From assembly GCF_014132155.1 (NCBI RefSeq), contig NZ_BLJQ01000005.1:1-64000 (forward strand): 64,000 nt of DNA, in the 5' to 3' direction. This DNA is from Gluconobacter sp. Gdi (GTDB lineage: Bacteria > Pseudomonadota > Alphaproteobacteria > Acetobacterales > Acetobacteraceae). The notes under the pieces were generated by a model, which was not told the DNA's origin, did no database searches, and saw nothing but the letters and a program-made list of their open reading frames with translations. Below are positions 1 to 8,641 of this stretch, piece by piece; the first letter of the stretch is position 1, and every line of letters begins with the position of its first letter. Position numbers and translations under genes: made by a program.

Positions 1-1
1 C

Positions 2-130
2 ATCTATGACACCATCACAAACCAGACCGCCCTCGGCGAATGGACCGAACAGGTCCGCTCCCACTTCACACCCGTTCCCTGGACAGACAGCGCCAGAGCC
101 ATTCTGGCAGCATTCGACAGACTCATATGA
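2..130 (+). CDS. C-terminal fragment of an unidentified protein
   Basis: An open frame runs in from the window edge and stops at TGA 128-130, giving 42 residues that end in a helix-like stretch (SARAILAAFDRLI). The composition and the closing helix would suit the end of a glycosyltransferase, but nothing diagnostic is visible and the function is not assigned. It is the last intact-looking coding sequence before the insertion-sequence debris. Confidence 0.45.
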   Translation: MYDTITNQTALGEWTEQVRSHFTPVPWTDSARAILAAFDRLI

Positions 131-660
131 TTGTGCCCGAACAGCTTTGCGTCGTCACAGACCCAGGTAATGGCCGTCATGGCAAGCAAATTGTCTGACA
201 CACGGGCAATGCGACACCCACGTCAGATCCGTTGAAGGCTTCGAAAAAACAATCTGGCTTTGCGCTGTTGGCCGTGTGTCAATTCTTTCTGCGTTAATTA
301 TGGCGTAGAATTTTTCTCTGAGAACCGGAGCGGATAGGCGTAAGGATAAAAAAGGAGTCGTTTGATGCATAATTTAACTAAGGATGAACTGTTCGTACTC
401 GGTAATATTTTTATGGCTTGTGAAGCCGAGGCTGGTTGGGCAGGAACGACATAAAGTACGAATAATCTAGTTGCTTAAGGTTTGACTGAGAAAAGTCCGT
501 CGCGAGGCTTTTGCCGATTAACATTTTTTGGGATTACAGGTCGCCAAAGATGGCCGAGAGCCCTCGAAATCAGAACTACAATGATATAATTAAATAAAAA
601 AATATTATCGTAATTCGAAGTCAAGCTAAATAGAGCAAGTTTTCCCTGATTTTCAGACAC
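131..660. other. 530-base stretch without a convincing long gene
   Basis: Between the partial gene at the left edge and the IS5-type remnant I see no long coding region. It becomes AT-rich around 570-620. The only item of note is the 29-codon frame at 365-454, listed separately. The stretch may be flanking sequence shortened by past insertions. Confidence 0.5.
365..454 (+). CDS. Possible short or truncated protein, 29 aa
   Basis: ATG at 365 follows a clear ribosome binding site (AAGGAG, spacer about 8 bases) and opens a frame beginning MHNLTKDELFVLGNIF that stops at 452-454. The good start signal combined with the early stop suggests either a genuine tiny protein or the head of a gene that lost its remainder when the insertion sequences arrived. 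No family is recognised with certainty. Confidence 0.25.
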   Translation: MHNLTKDELFVLGNIFMACEAEAGWAGTT

Positions 661-1430
661 CGGGTCGCGTTGACAAAATGCTCTGCCCCGAGCCTTTTAG
701 TGGCGAGGTTTAGGAAACTTATGAAAGACAGGGCGGTTTTGTCGTAGCGGGTTGCGATGCGGCGCATTTGCTTGAGCATGTTGAACATCTCCTCGAGGCG
801 GTTGCGGCTGTAACGCCGCCAGTCTGTTGTCCGTGGAACGCGGCGGCCTTTTCATGAAGGGATAACCGGCAGGATCCTATGGATCAGCAGGGCCTGGCGG
901 AAGCTGTCGCTGTCATAACCTCTACCGGTCAGCATGGCCCGGGGGTTTGGAGCCGGAAGGACTATCAGGGCATCTGTGGCTGTGTAGCCCGAGACTTGGC
1001 CTTCGGTAAGGACAAGCCAAGAAGGTGTCCCTGATTGTCGCATCGGGTATGGATTTTGCTCGTAAAGCCGCCGGTGACCCGCCATAATCTCCGCATGACC
1101 CCCTTTTTGCGCCCGTAGCCTGTGAATAGGCATGAACCACGGTACCATCGACCATATGCTGCCAGCATCGGTCAGCCCAAGCTCTACCAGGGTTTGCAGC
1201 AGAGCATTCCACACGCCCTGTTCAGCCCAACGGCGAAACAGGACATAAAGCGAGTTCCATTTGCCATAGCGCTCATACATGTCCCACCACGGACAACCGA
1301 CGCGTAGAACCTGCAGCATACCATTGCAAAACCGGCGGTTATCTCCCCCCTAGACGGGCTCAACGTTCGCGTTCAGGAGGCAGGAGCGGACCAATAACCG
1401 CCCATTCCTGATCCGTCAGACCGCCTCATG
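661..1430 (-). mobile_element. Decayed IS5-family insertion sequence (transposase pseudogene)
   Basis: Read on the minus strand, pieces of one IS5-type DDE transposase appear in order but in different frames. From about 1420 comes an N-terminal block (LTDQEWAVIGPLLPPERE), then RVGCPWWDMYERYGKWNSLY near 1310, then the first catalytic Asp block (HMVDGTVVHAYSQATGAK) in another frame near 1150. The second Asp block (TGRGYDSD) lies near 925 and the Glu block (RNRLEEMFNMLKQMRRIA) near 800. At least three frameshifts and one stop separate them, so no active transposase can be made. Ends were set from protein similarity; I could not identify terminal inverted repeats. Confidence 0.85.
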
Positions 1431-1559
1431 CCATGCCTGTTCTCTCTGTCCCTATATCCCACATACACAAAATGAATCAGATCTCACGCTGATCCTATAA
1501 ACTTTTGTCACCAAGGCCTAAGTGTTTAGTCTTGGAGTTTGATGGTGTGGTATCTTCAC

Positions 1560-2060
1560 GTGAGTGAAATGAAGCCTTAGGGGACAGATGTGTCATAGCA
1601 GCGCCACGGTCACGCCTGCCGAACATGTAATGAGACAAGCCCAAACGACAGCGTTTCAAACGCACTCCCATCGGCTTTTTCCACATCAGAAGTCCAGACC
1701 GCCAAAGGCAAGCTTATCCCTTGGGGTCATGATCGGACGAGCAAGTTTGCCGTCACACAACTGATCGAGAAAGCTGATCGGAAGACGGCTCGGGAATTCC
1801 TCGAACATCGTTCGACAAAACCCAATCGTCCATGGATCAATGGTCAGGTTGAACGGTTGAATCGGACTCTCAAAGAGGCAACCGTCAAGCGCTTCCATTA
1901 CGACAGCCAGGAGCAGTTGAAGATTCATCTCAACGACTTCATGGTGGCTTGTAGGCTCAGGACGCTGAGTGGTCTCACGCCTTACGAATATCTCTGCAAA
2001 GTCTGGACTTCAAAATCAGAAAAAATCATCATCAATCCAACCCATAAACCCCGGGTCTAA
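1560..2060 (+). mobile_element. Decayed IS481-family insertion sequence (transposase remnant)
   Basis: Plus-strand fragments resemble an IS481 transposase in order: DKPKRQRFKRTPIGFFHI near 1630-1685 (after two stops), then after a frameshift SEVQTAKGK, RTSKFAVTQLIEKADRKTA (1734-1790) and the C-terminal block with NGQVERLNRTLKEATVKR and GLTPYEYLCK ending at 2060. Roughly the middle third, including part of the DDE core, is missing between residues read at about 1800 and 1815, and a few residues are also lost near 1945. It is a dead element abutting the IS5 remnant. Confidence 0.83.
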
Positions 2061-2126
2061 ATAGCTAGGATAATGCTCTACACTAGAAAGCATGCTCGTT
2101 TGCAAAAGTCAGCATGATCTTTTTCA

Positions 2127-2891
2127 TTAATCACGTTCTCCAGATGTTCGGAGTTCGACTACAAAGTCATAAAGATCTGCGCGATAGCATGAGAATGTTA
2201 CCTCGAGTATGCGCCCATCAGCGAGGAAGGACCGTCGTTCGATTTCGAGAATGGCGCTCGGTTGCGCAAGATGTAGCAGGTCTGCTTCCTGCACCGAGGC
2301 CATTCTGGCGCGAATGCGCTGAAGCGCGCGGACTGGTAACAGGCCTTGCTCTTTCAAAGCCGCATAAAATGAATCTTTGACCAATTCGGGAGATGCCAGA
2401 TCCCTTCGAGAAATAACGGCAGTCTCGATGGCTAGTGGTTCCCCATCTGCGGTTCTGATCCGCTTGAGGCGAAGCACGGGTGCGCCTGGGGCCATACCCA
2501 TTGCCATTGCTTCGTCGGGGCTAGCCCCAGCCATACGCTTACCTAGCCAGATTGAACCGGGTTCATAGCCCCTTGCCCGCATATCTTCGGAAAAGCCCAT
2601 CAAGGCAGACAGGGGTTGCTGGATGCGGCGGGTGACAAAGGTTCCGGCGCCGGGACGTTGGGTTAGAAGTCCCGCATTCACCAGTTGCGCCAAGGATTTG
2701 CGGACGGTCACTCGTGAAACGCCGGTGAACTCTGCAATTTCCCGCTCCGGCGGAACGGCATCTCCCCCCCTCAGGGCTCCGCTATCAATCAATTCTCGTA
2801 ATTGTTCTGCCAGTTGCAGGTAGAGGGGTTTGCGGTCTGCGGGATTAGGCGTCAGTGCAGCGAACAGCTTTTGCGAACTCATCATATGCAT
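2127..2891 (-). CDS. GntR-family regulator with UTRA domain (NagR/HutC type)
   Basis: This 254-residue protein has an N-terminal winged helix (about residues 17-84, with PPEREIAEFTGVSRVTVRKS) and a C-terminal UTRA ligand-binding domain (about 100-245, with YEPGSIWLGKR and LEVTFSCYRADLYDF). UTRA regulators of the NagR type sense sugar phosphates such as GlcNAc-6-P; that is family knowledge, not shown here. It is the last gene of a minus-strand run TonB receptor, symporter, murQ, gntR, with only a few bases between murQ and this start. It therefore probably represses its own operon in response to an amino-sugar phosphate. Either of two near-adjacent ATG codons (2891 or 2885) may be used. Confidence 0.9.
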   Translation of the reverse strand: MHMMSSQKLFAALTPNPADRKPLYLQLAEQLRELIDSGALRGGDAVPPEREIAEFTGVSRVTVRKSLAQLVNAGLLTQRPGAGTFVTRRIQQPLSALMGFSEDMRARGYEPGSIWLGKRMAGASPDEAMAMGMAPGAPVLRLKRIRTADGEPLAIETAVISRRDLASPELVKDSFYAALKEQGLLPVRALQRIRARMASVQEADLLHLAQPSAILEIERRSFLADGRILEVTFSCYRADLYDFVVELRTSGERD

Positions 2892-2896
2892 GAAAA

Positions 2897-3829
2897 TTAC
2901 TCGTGTTCCTGGCGGGACGTAAGAGCAGCGCGCAAATTGCCCTCATGGGCAGCAAGAGCACTTTCGGCTTCGTCAATTGTCATGCCGGACCGAACAAGCA
3001 CTGCTCGCTTGACGTTTTGACCGCTCATTGCAAGTGCTTCAGCGATTTCTGCTGAAGTTCCACCGGCTAACAATTGCACCATCTGTGCTGCTCGTCTTTC
3101 CAGTTTTGCATTGACGACCCGCATGTCTACCATCTGCCCCCTATAGCAATGACCCATCTGAATCATGAGCGTGGTGGACAGAAGATTTAGAGCTGCTTTT
3201 TGTGCCGTCCCAGCCTTCAGGCGCGTTGATCCGGCAATAACTTCAGGGCCGGTGACGATACTGAGACCCATCTCTGCCTCCCTGAGAAGCCGGCCTTCCG
3301 GATTAGAGCTTATCCCGACAGTCAGTGAACCTGCTTCTCGCGCTGCGGCAATAGCAGCACAGGTATACGGTGTCATGCCGCTGGCCGCGATCCCTAGAAC
3401 AACATCGTTGGTCTCGGGGGTACGAGACAATATTTCGGCGCGAGCCATATCTTCACGGTCTTCCGCTCCTTCGACAGCTTCGAAAAGCGCTTTGGTGCCT
3501 CCAGCCAACATCAGAACCAGACGCTCAGGATCCCACCCAAACGTGGGTGTGAGTTCTACACCGTCCTGAAGGCCGACACGCCCAGACGTACCGGCGCCCA
3601 CATAAAAAAGACGCCCCCCTGCCTGTAGCCGAGGAAGCGCCGCCGCTACAATCTTCGCAATTTGCGGGACGGACGTTTTAACAACTGCCGTTGCAGACAT
3701 CTGAGCTTCAGCAAGCGCATCCAAAATGGAACTGGCTGGCCAAAGGTCAACGTCCACATAACGGGGATCCTGAGATTCTGTGCCCGAGGAAGCCTGTGAC
3801 ACAAAAGCATTTTGGTCCTTAAGGGCCAT
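2897..3829 (-). CDS. murQ: N-acetylmuramic acid 6-phosphate etherase
   Basis: MurQ removes the lactyl ether from MurNAc-6-P to give GlcNAc-6-P and D-lactate in the cytoplasm during peptidoglycan sugar recycling or use. The 310-residue length is normal. The SIS-domain sugar-phosphate site is clear: YVGAGTSGRVGLQDGVE (residues 76-92), where Glu92 aligns with the catalytic glutamate of the family, and EGAEDRED (120-127) carries the second acidic site. The C-terminal helical segment with LAGGTSAEIAEAL is also typical. It lies 5 bases after the symporter stop and 5 before gntR, so it is in the middle of the operon. MurNAc-6-P must come from a kinase or a phosphorylating importer, neither of which is adjacent except possibly the ROK kinase at 18.8 kb. 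Confidence 0.96.
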   Translation of the reverse strand: MALKDQNAFVSQASSGTESQDPRYVDVDLWPASSILDALAEAQMSATAVVKTSVPQIAKIVAAALPRLQAGGRLFYVGAGTSGRVGLQDGVELTPTFGWDPERLVLMLAGGTKALFEAVEGAEDREDMARAEILSRTPETNDVVLGIAASGMTPYTCAAIAAAREAGSLTVGISSNPEGRLLREAEMGLSIVTGPEVIAGSTRLKAGTAQKAALNLLSTTLMIQMGHCYRGQMVDMRVVNAKLERRAAQMVQLLAGGTSAEIAEALAMSGQNVKRAVLVRSGMTIDEAESALAAHEGNLRAALTSRQEHE

Positions 3830-3834
3830 AATTA

Positions 3835-5358
3835 TCAGTCCTTTGAAGCGTCGGGAGCATACGATGAGGGTCGAAATATTCCCTCTGTAAGTACCACTGA
3901 AATAGCTCCTGGAATAAACGTCAGGATAATGCCTAACGGAACTAACCAGGGGAAAGCCACGTGCCAGTTATAATACTGTAGTGCACCCATCATGACTGCC
4001 ATGCCTGTCAAGGAAATGGAAAACCCCGTTAAAGCATCCTTCAAGCGTGCTGATGGGTATAACATTCCAAACAGAAAGGCGCCTAGCGTCGGTCCATAAG
4101 ACCACCCTGCGATTGTTAAGCCCAAAATTACAGCCGATTGTTGACTCCCTGTGAACCACAGTGCGGCTATCACAAGAGCACTACTGCAAAGCAGTGTTAG
4201 TACTCTTGGTGCAAATAGCGGCCCCTGCCCTAGCTTCAAGCGTGTTTGGCACGGCTGAAGCACCTGTCCCGGTAATGGGCCGAAATCAGTTAAAATAGCG
4301 CTCGCCATTGCGTTTAGGGTTGAAGATAGTGATCCCATCGTCGCACTGAGTACGCCTGCAAGGAGCAAGCCTCCCAATCCGGCCGGCAATCCCGAGACAA
4401 TAAAAGTCGGAAAGAGGTCGTCTGGAGAGTGTAGCCCCAGAGACATCAGCGAAGTGCCCCCGTTGCGTATCCATAGCTGCACTCCGATCAGTGACAAGGC
4501 TCCGAACAGGAACGCGATAACAAAGGCACTTCCCATCAATGCAAAGCGCGCATCTCTCAAGCTTCGTGCGGCAAGAAGGCGCTGAACCATGAGTTGGTCA
4601 GTTCCGTGAGACGCAACGGAGAGAATAGCCCCTCCTACTAACGCCGCTAATAGCGTAAAGGGATCAGACAGCATGTTGTCCATATTTATATGATGAAAAG
4701 GTGCCAGGTGACCTGATCTCCAAGCTGTCGACCAACCTTCAGGAGAGATCTCATTATTCAGCAGTAAGACACAAATGACTGCGCCAAAAAAATAAATGCA
4801 GAGCTGAATAGTATCCGACCATACGACCGCTCGGAGGCCACCCAGCATCGTATAGGTCATCGTAAATACCATGATGAGGCCCAGGACCCAGATGCGGTTC
4901 ATGGTAATCCCGTCGTGATTAAGCATCCACATGATTGGAATGAGGCCTGCTGATAAACGTACACCTTCTGCAAGCAACCGTGTTATCAAAAAGGCCGCTG
5001 AGGCTGCCCGCTGCAGTCCAGATCCAAAGCGATGCCCTAGATACTGGTAGGCACTTGTCATGCGGCCCTGAGTATACAGTGGCAAAAACCATATGGTGAC
5101 AATCAAGCGGCCAATAAAATATCCTGCCGCGAGCCCCAGAAACACCATACCGCTTCCATAACTTACTCCCGGAATACTGATGAATGTCAGGGTTGAGGTC
5201 TCGGTGGCGACCAAGGACAGGCAGATCGCCCACCATGGAAGATCATGAGCGGCTGAGAGGAAATCTCCGGGAGACTTCTTTCGGCGTGAAAGCGTGATAG
5301 CCAGAACAGGCAGCGCAATGAAATAAGCACAGATTACAGCAATATCGGCAAAATGCAT
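3835..5358 (-). CDS. Sodium:solute symporter (SSS family), candidate amino-sugar importer
   Basis: This is a polytopic membrane protein of 507 residues with about 13 hydrophobic segments and the SSS hallmark regions FLSAAHDLPWWAICLSLVAT near the N terminus and a conserved GGLRAVVWSDTIQ. I chose the ATG at 5358 because GAGGG lies 6 bases upstream; a longer frame begins at 5388 without such a site. It sits between a TonB receptor and murQ in one transcription unit, so the most economical substrate is N-acetylmuramic acid or a related amino sugar or anhydro-sugar. SSS members also carry sialic acid, glucose and other solutes, so the substrate is inferred from context only. Confidence 0.88.
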   Translation of the reverse strand: MHFADIAVICAYFIALPVLAITLSRRKKSPGDFLSAAHDLPWWAICLSLVATETSTLTFISIPGVSYGSGMVFLGLAAGYFIGRLIVTIWFLPLYTQGRMTSAYQYLGHRFGSGLQRAASAAFLITRLLAEGVRLSAGLIPIMWMLNHDGITMNRIWVLGLIMVFTMTYTMLGGLRAVVWSDTIQLCIYFFGAVICVLLLNNEISPEGWSTAWRSGHLAPFHHINMDNMLSDPFTLLAALVGGAILSVASHGTDQLMVQRLLAARSLRDARFALMGSAFVIAFLFGALSLIGVQLWIRNGGTSLMSLGLHSPDDLFPTFIVSGLPAGLGGLLLAGVLSATMGSLSSTLNAMASAILTDFGPLPGQVLQPCQTRLKLGQGPLFAPRVLTLLCSSALVIAALWFTGSQQSAVILGLTIAGWSYGPTLGAFLFGMLYPSARLKDALTGFSISLTGMAVMMGALQYYNWHVAFPWLVPLGIILTFIPGAISVVLTEGIFRPSSYAPDASKD

Positions 5359-5507
5359 GAATGTTCCCTCATAGGCCTCAACTGCCATCGAATCTTAATA
5401 ATACCAAAAAGATACCTGATAATTCGCTCCTTCCCTTCGCCTCAGATATGGAAACACGCATTCAGACTCTACTTTAAATCTCTGTTTGAAATTGCACATG
5501 CGATGGA

Positions 5508-5548
5508 TGAGCGCTTGGGACAGTCCTGCACTATTTCCAGAGCGCTCA
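5508..5548 (-). terminator. Inverted repeat after the TonB receptor gene (terminator or attenuator)
   Basis: TGAGCGCT (5508-5515) and AGCGCTCA (5541-5548) form a perfect 8-bp stem around a 25-base loop, starting 15 bases beyond the receptor stop on the minus strand and about 150 bases before the symporter start. No clear T-run follows on the minus strand, so partial attenuation or RNA processing between receptor and symporter is as likely as full termination. Confidence 0.4.
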
Positions 5549-5562
5549 TTTTCTCGCGTGTT

Positions 5563-7929
5563 TCAAAATCCAGAGGAGACCGAGACTATTCCTGCAAATC
5601 CGCCCGCGACGTTGTACGTTGGTGCACTGGCGGCGATCGCTGTGCCATACACGCCTGTTGTGGCATGAGCGTTTGTTGCAACAGAATACGTCGAAGAGAG
5701 GTAGCCCTTGTTGCCAAGCCCAAGATTGACCAAATTCAGCTGAATTTGTGGGCGATGAAGGAAACCAACAGAATTAAATCTGTAGCCGAAATTCATATTC
5801 AGGGTTTCGTATGCTGGCATCTTCTCATCGTTCATGAAGGTTGAATATTGACTTCCAACATAATTGAACAGAAGACCACCAAATGCATTACCATTATCGT
5901 ACAGGATACCCACTGAGGCTGTAAATTCTGGCGTATTGACAGCCATTTTTCCTTTTGTTCTCAGATAATCACCGCTAGATGCTCTCAGGTTGTTATCGAT
6001 CGTCGCGTGAATATACTGCCCTGAGATGTAGGGACTGAAGTGATGCCAAGGTTTGAGGCCTAATTCAATCGTGGCGCCACGAGAAGTTTGCCCGCCCCCA
6101 TTGATGGAGGAACTGACGCGCGTTCCACCGACCATTTCCGTGGTGGAGACCTGACGGTTCGTAAAGTTGTAATTAAATAAAGCCACGTTGACGTTTACAA
6201 AGCCATGATGGCGATATCCAAGCTCTTCAGAAATTGCGTATTCTGGCTTTAGATTCTGAGCGTGACCACGCGTTTGTTTGCCAGTGGAGACGATGATAAA
6301 ATCAGCGTAACTTGGCCATCCTGCGGGTTCAGCAAAGCCGGTTGTTCCGTTAACGAAAATCTGGTCATTAGGTGTGATCTGATAACTTGCCATCACTTGA
6401 GGAAGCGGGACTGCGTCGCTATTGCCATTTCTGTATGATGGTAGTCCGGGCATGATTTGAGTGAGTTGTCTCGTAATCATACTCTCTTTGAATGCGGCAG
6501 AGAGTTTTAGGCGGTCATTCAGCGCACTATATTCATCGACAATATAGGCCGTATTGGTCTGCTGCATGAAGTTAATATTGTAGCTGTGCAGGACATCGCC
6601 CGATGCAGAAACAACCGGGTATTTTCCAGACATGCTGCCGATACTACCATTCGCATCTGCAGCAGCATATGTTGCGGCTTCGGGCTGCGCAAAATATGCG
6701 TACCAGTATCCTACCGTTAGGGTATTGTGACCATGTTTCCATGACAACGAAGCATTGAGCCCAGCATTATTTTCTTTGAACGTGTCCGTAATCGAAACGG
6801 GGAAAGAGCCGTTGTAAGATGGCGATACGTTCAGGTTTCCGGCTGGAATGTTTCCGTAATAGCTGCCGGTATTGCTCAGAGTGCTACCGACATCTCCATA
6901 CCCATCGGAATGCATGTAATAAGGGGTAAGGTGCGCAGTAAGCTGATGCCCTAGGTCGAAATGCATCGGAGCGCCGATTGTAATGGCATTCCGGACATTT
7001 TGCTGAAAGCGATAATAATTGGCGCTGCCTGGGATATAGTCCTTTTCCCAGTTAAAATTGGTACCATACTGCTTCCACTGGGTCAGTGTCGGGAAGCGCG
7101 GGTAGAAACTGGTTGTGGTGTTGTATGAGACCAATAGCTCCGCTCCGCTATGTCCCCACTCTTTTACGGTCTTGTTGTCCATATGATAGCGGGTCGTGTA
7201 GCCTGGACCGCGCCAGTCTTCTGCATGTGTATGGGAAAAAGAGGCATAGGACCGGATGCCGGTGTGCCCAATTTCTCCGGTATCTATCCGAAGAAATTCG
7301 CGGTCCAAGCTGTAAGACCCGCCGCTGAAGTCCGCATACCCGCCCGCATGGTCTGAAGGTGTTCGTAAAGTCTGAGTTAATTCGCCTCCTACAGCGTTAT
7401 AAAGCGGAGATGTAGGTGAAGCTGAACCTTGCGTCAGGTCTACGCGAGCCAGGTTTTCGTTATCTACGTTCTGTGTTGTGTAAAGCTTATAATTCGAAGG
7501 ATCCGCAGCCGGAATGCCATCCATCAGATAGCCAATTTCAGTCTGTGCCATCCCTCGGACCGTAAGGTTGATGCGTTGATCATCCAACCCCAACGGATCA
7601 TTCCGCCCTACGGCCACGCCCGGCATGCTAGCAATCATGGAGGCCGTATTCTGCGTGGGCGGCTGATGCGCAATGAAGTCTCGAGTGAAGGCACTCCGGG
7701 CCTTTGGCACAGTCTGCGGCGGCATCATGCCCGCTCCCGCAGAATGCCCGCTTGCTCCATCAGGAGCGTTATTGGCTGTAACCTTCACTTCTTCAGCTTC
7801 ACCTGAAGCTGAAATTGATTTTTCTTTTTTGCTTTCTGGTGCCGTTGGCGATGTAGATTTTGCCTCTACAGAAACTGTAGCCCAAACAGCGCACCCCACC
7901 CCTAGCATAAGAACCCTACGATACCGCAT
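5563..7929 (-). CDS. TonB-dependent outer-membrane receptor (amino-sugar island, copy 1)
   Basis: An outer-membrane barrel receptor of 788 residues that would import a substrate using TonB energy. There is a signal peptide (MRYRRVLMLGVGCAVWATVS), a plug with TVRGMAQTEIGYLMDGIPAA, and a long aromatic-rich beta-barrel ending in Phe (SVSSGF), as barrel assembly requires. The ATG at 7929 has GGGGAG 5 bases upstream; the ATG at 7947 lacks such a site. It is first in the unit with the symporter, murQ and gntR, which suggests MurNAc, muropeptide sugar or chitooligosaccharide as cargo. It is a paralogue of the receptor at 21272-23692, sharing motifs such as NFMQQ.NT followed by LND.L.LSA and the same C-terminal signature. 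Confidence 0.93.
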   Translation of the reverse strand: MRYRRVLMLGVGCAVWATVSVEAKSTSPTAPESKKEKSISASGEAEEVKVTANNAPDGASGHSAGAGMMPPQTVPKARSAFTRDFIAHQPPTQNTASMIASMPGVAVGRNDPLGLDDQRINLTVRGMAQTEIGYLMDGIPAADPSNYKLYTTQNVDNENLARVDLTQGSASPTSPLYNAVGGELTQTLRTPSDHAGGYADFSGGSYSLDREFLRIDTGEIGHTGIRSYASFSHTHAEDWRGPGYTTRYHMDNKTVKEWGHSGAELLVSYNTTTSFYPRFPTLTQWKQYGTNFNWEKDYIPGSANYYRFQQNVRNAITIGAPMHFDLGHQLTAHLTPYYMHSDGYGDVGSTLSNTGSYYGNIPAGNLNVSPSYNGSFPVSITDTFKENNAGLNASLSWKHGHNTLTVGYWYAYFAQPEAATYAAADANGSIGSMSGKYPVVSASGDVLHSYNINFMQQTNTAYIVDEYSALNDRLKLSAAFKESMITRQLTQIMPGLPSYRNGNSDAVPLPQVMASYQITPNDQIFVNGTTGFAEPAGWPSYADFIIVSTGKQTRGHAQNLKPEYAISEELGYRHHGFVNVNVALFNYNFTNRQVSTTEMVGGTRVSSSINGGGQTSRGATIELGLKPWHHFSPYISGQYIHATIDNNLRASSGDYLRTKGKMAVNTPEFTASVGILYDNGNAFGGLLFNYVGSQYSTFMNDEKMPAYETLNMNFGYRFNSVGFLHRPQIQLNLVNLGLGNKGYLSSTYSVATNAHATTGVYGTAIAASAPTYNVAGGFAGIVSVSSGF

Positions 7930-8609
7930 CACCGCTCCCCTGCCCATTTCTGGTTGAGATGATCAAACCATCAGTAATACCTTTGTAATACCTATTAATT
8001 TCGATTGTAAACCGATTCTCATATCGGTATCGGAATACATTCCGTGTCGGTCTAAAATAACGGTTTTGAAGTTTCTACATGAAAGTGGAAAAGTCATGAT
8101 GGGGCGATCTGTAGTCGAGTTGAGCCATCATTCGGGGTTCCATCCTGTCGAGTGCTGGCGTTCAACGCGCAGCATGAACATCGTTGAAGCAAGAAAATTT
8201 CCATATTTATTTCATTACTTTGGAATAATCGCGCATCGGTTTTCGAAATGGAGATTTTATATCGGTTAGCTATTTCAGGTAGCCTGCCTTACCAAAAGGG
8301 GCTGAGACAAAAGCGAAATGACGATGCTCGCACGCGGCCAGATGATCCTTCACTCACGTCGATTAGGGCGCGGATGTCATTCATGTATGTGTTGGCCGTT
8401 GTCGGCTCCTTCATGACTCTTTTTTCTCAAACCATTCACGACCTTCATCGGATGTTAAACGTCCGGTCATAAGCCTTTCCAAGGATGACTCTATTTTCTT
8501 CATATTCAGCTAGAAAATAATGAAATGAAATCGCCTGGTTTCCTTGAGATCGGGAATCATCCCACATGCTCCGGGAAATTTTACTCTAATTGTTCAAAGT
8601 GTGTCTTTA
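7930..8609. other. 680-base divergent regulatory region without a clear gene
   Basis: This separates the minus-strand receptor operon from the plus-strand metal-efflux operon. Two plus frames of 67 and 74 codons (8066-8269 and 8248-8472) have no start signals or recognisable content. On the minus strand a 19-codon frame (ATG at 8470) is followed in ATGA overlap by another short frame; both are unrecognised. The part near 7960-8030 is rich in short repeats, listed separately. Confidence 0.5.
7974..8028. promoter_or_regulatory. Repeat-rich candidate operator upstream of the TonB receptor operon
   Basis: GTAATACCT occurs twice (7974-7982 and 7985-7993) with an 11-base period, about one helical turn, 45-65 bases before the receptor start. 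A further perfect inverted repeat ACCGAT-N6-ATCGGT lies at 8011-8028. Either could be bound by the UTRA repressor encoded at the end of the operon. This is inference from position; the sequences do not match a binding motif that I can name with confidence. Confidence 0.35.
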
Positions 8610-8632
8610 CTACCCCCTCCCCCTCAGGGTAG
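8610..8632 (+). promoter_or_regulatory. Candidate CsoR-type operator overlapping the start region of the metal sensor gene
   Basis: CTACCC (8610-8615) and GGGTAG (8627-8632) form a perfect 6-bp inverted repeat around a C-rich core (8613-8625). Inverted TACCC/GGGTA arms with a G/C tract between are the recognised operator layout for CsoR/RcnR-type repressors. The right arm runs into the AGGG ribosome binding site of the sensor gene, so binding would block both transcription and access to the start. Confidence 0.6.
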
Positions 8633-8641
8633 GGAATGGGC

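Noticed and set aside
2091..2121. CATGCT/AGCATG repeat followed by a T-run after the IS481 remnant
   Set aside because: Only a 6-bp stem; it could end plus-strand transcription but is too weak to list as a terminator.
3165..3569. 134-codon plus-strand frame opposite murQ
   Set aside because: Shadow of murQ; composition is Arg/Ser/Pro-rich, as expected for an antisense frame, and there is no ribosome site.
8248..8472. 74-codon plus frame and short coupled minus frames between the receptor and metal-sensor operons
   Set aside because: No recognisable family, weak or missing start signals, and a position in a divergent promoter region. Kept only as a note on the gap.
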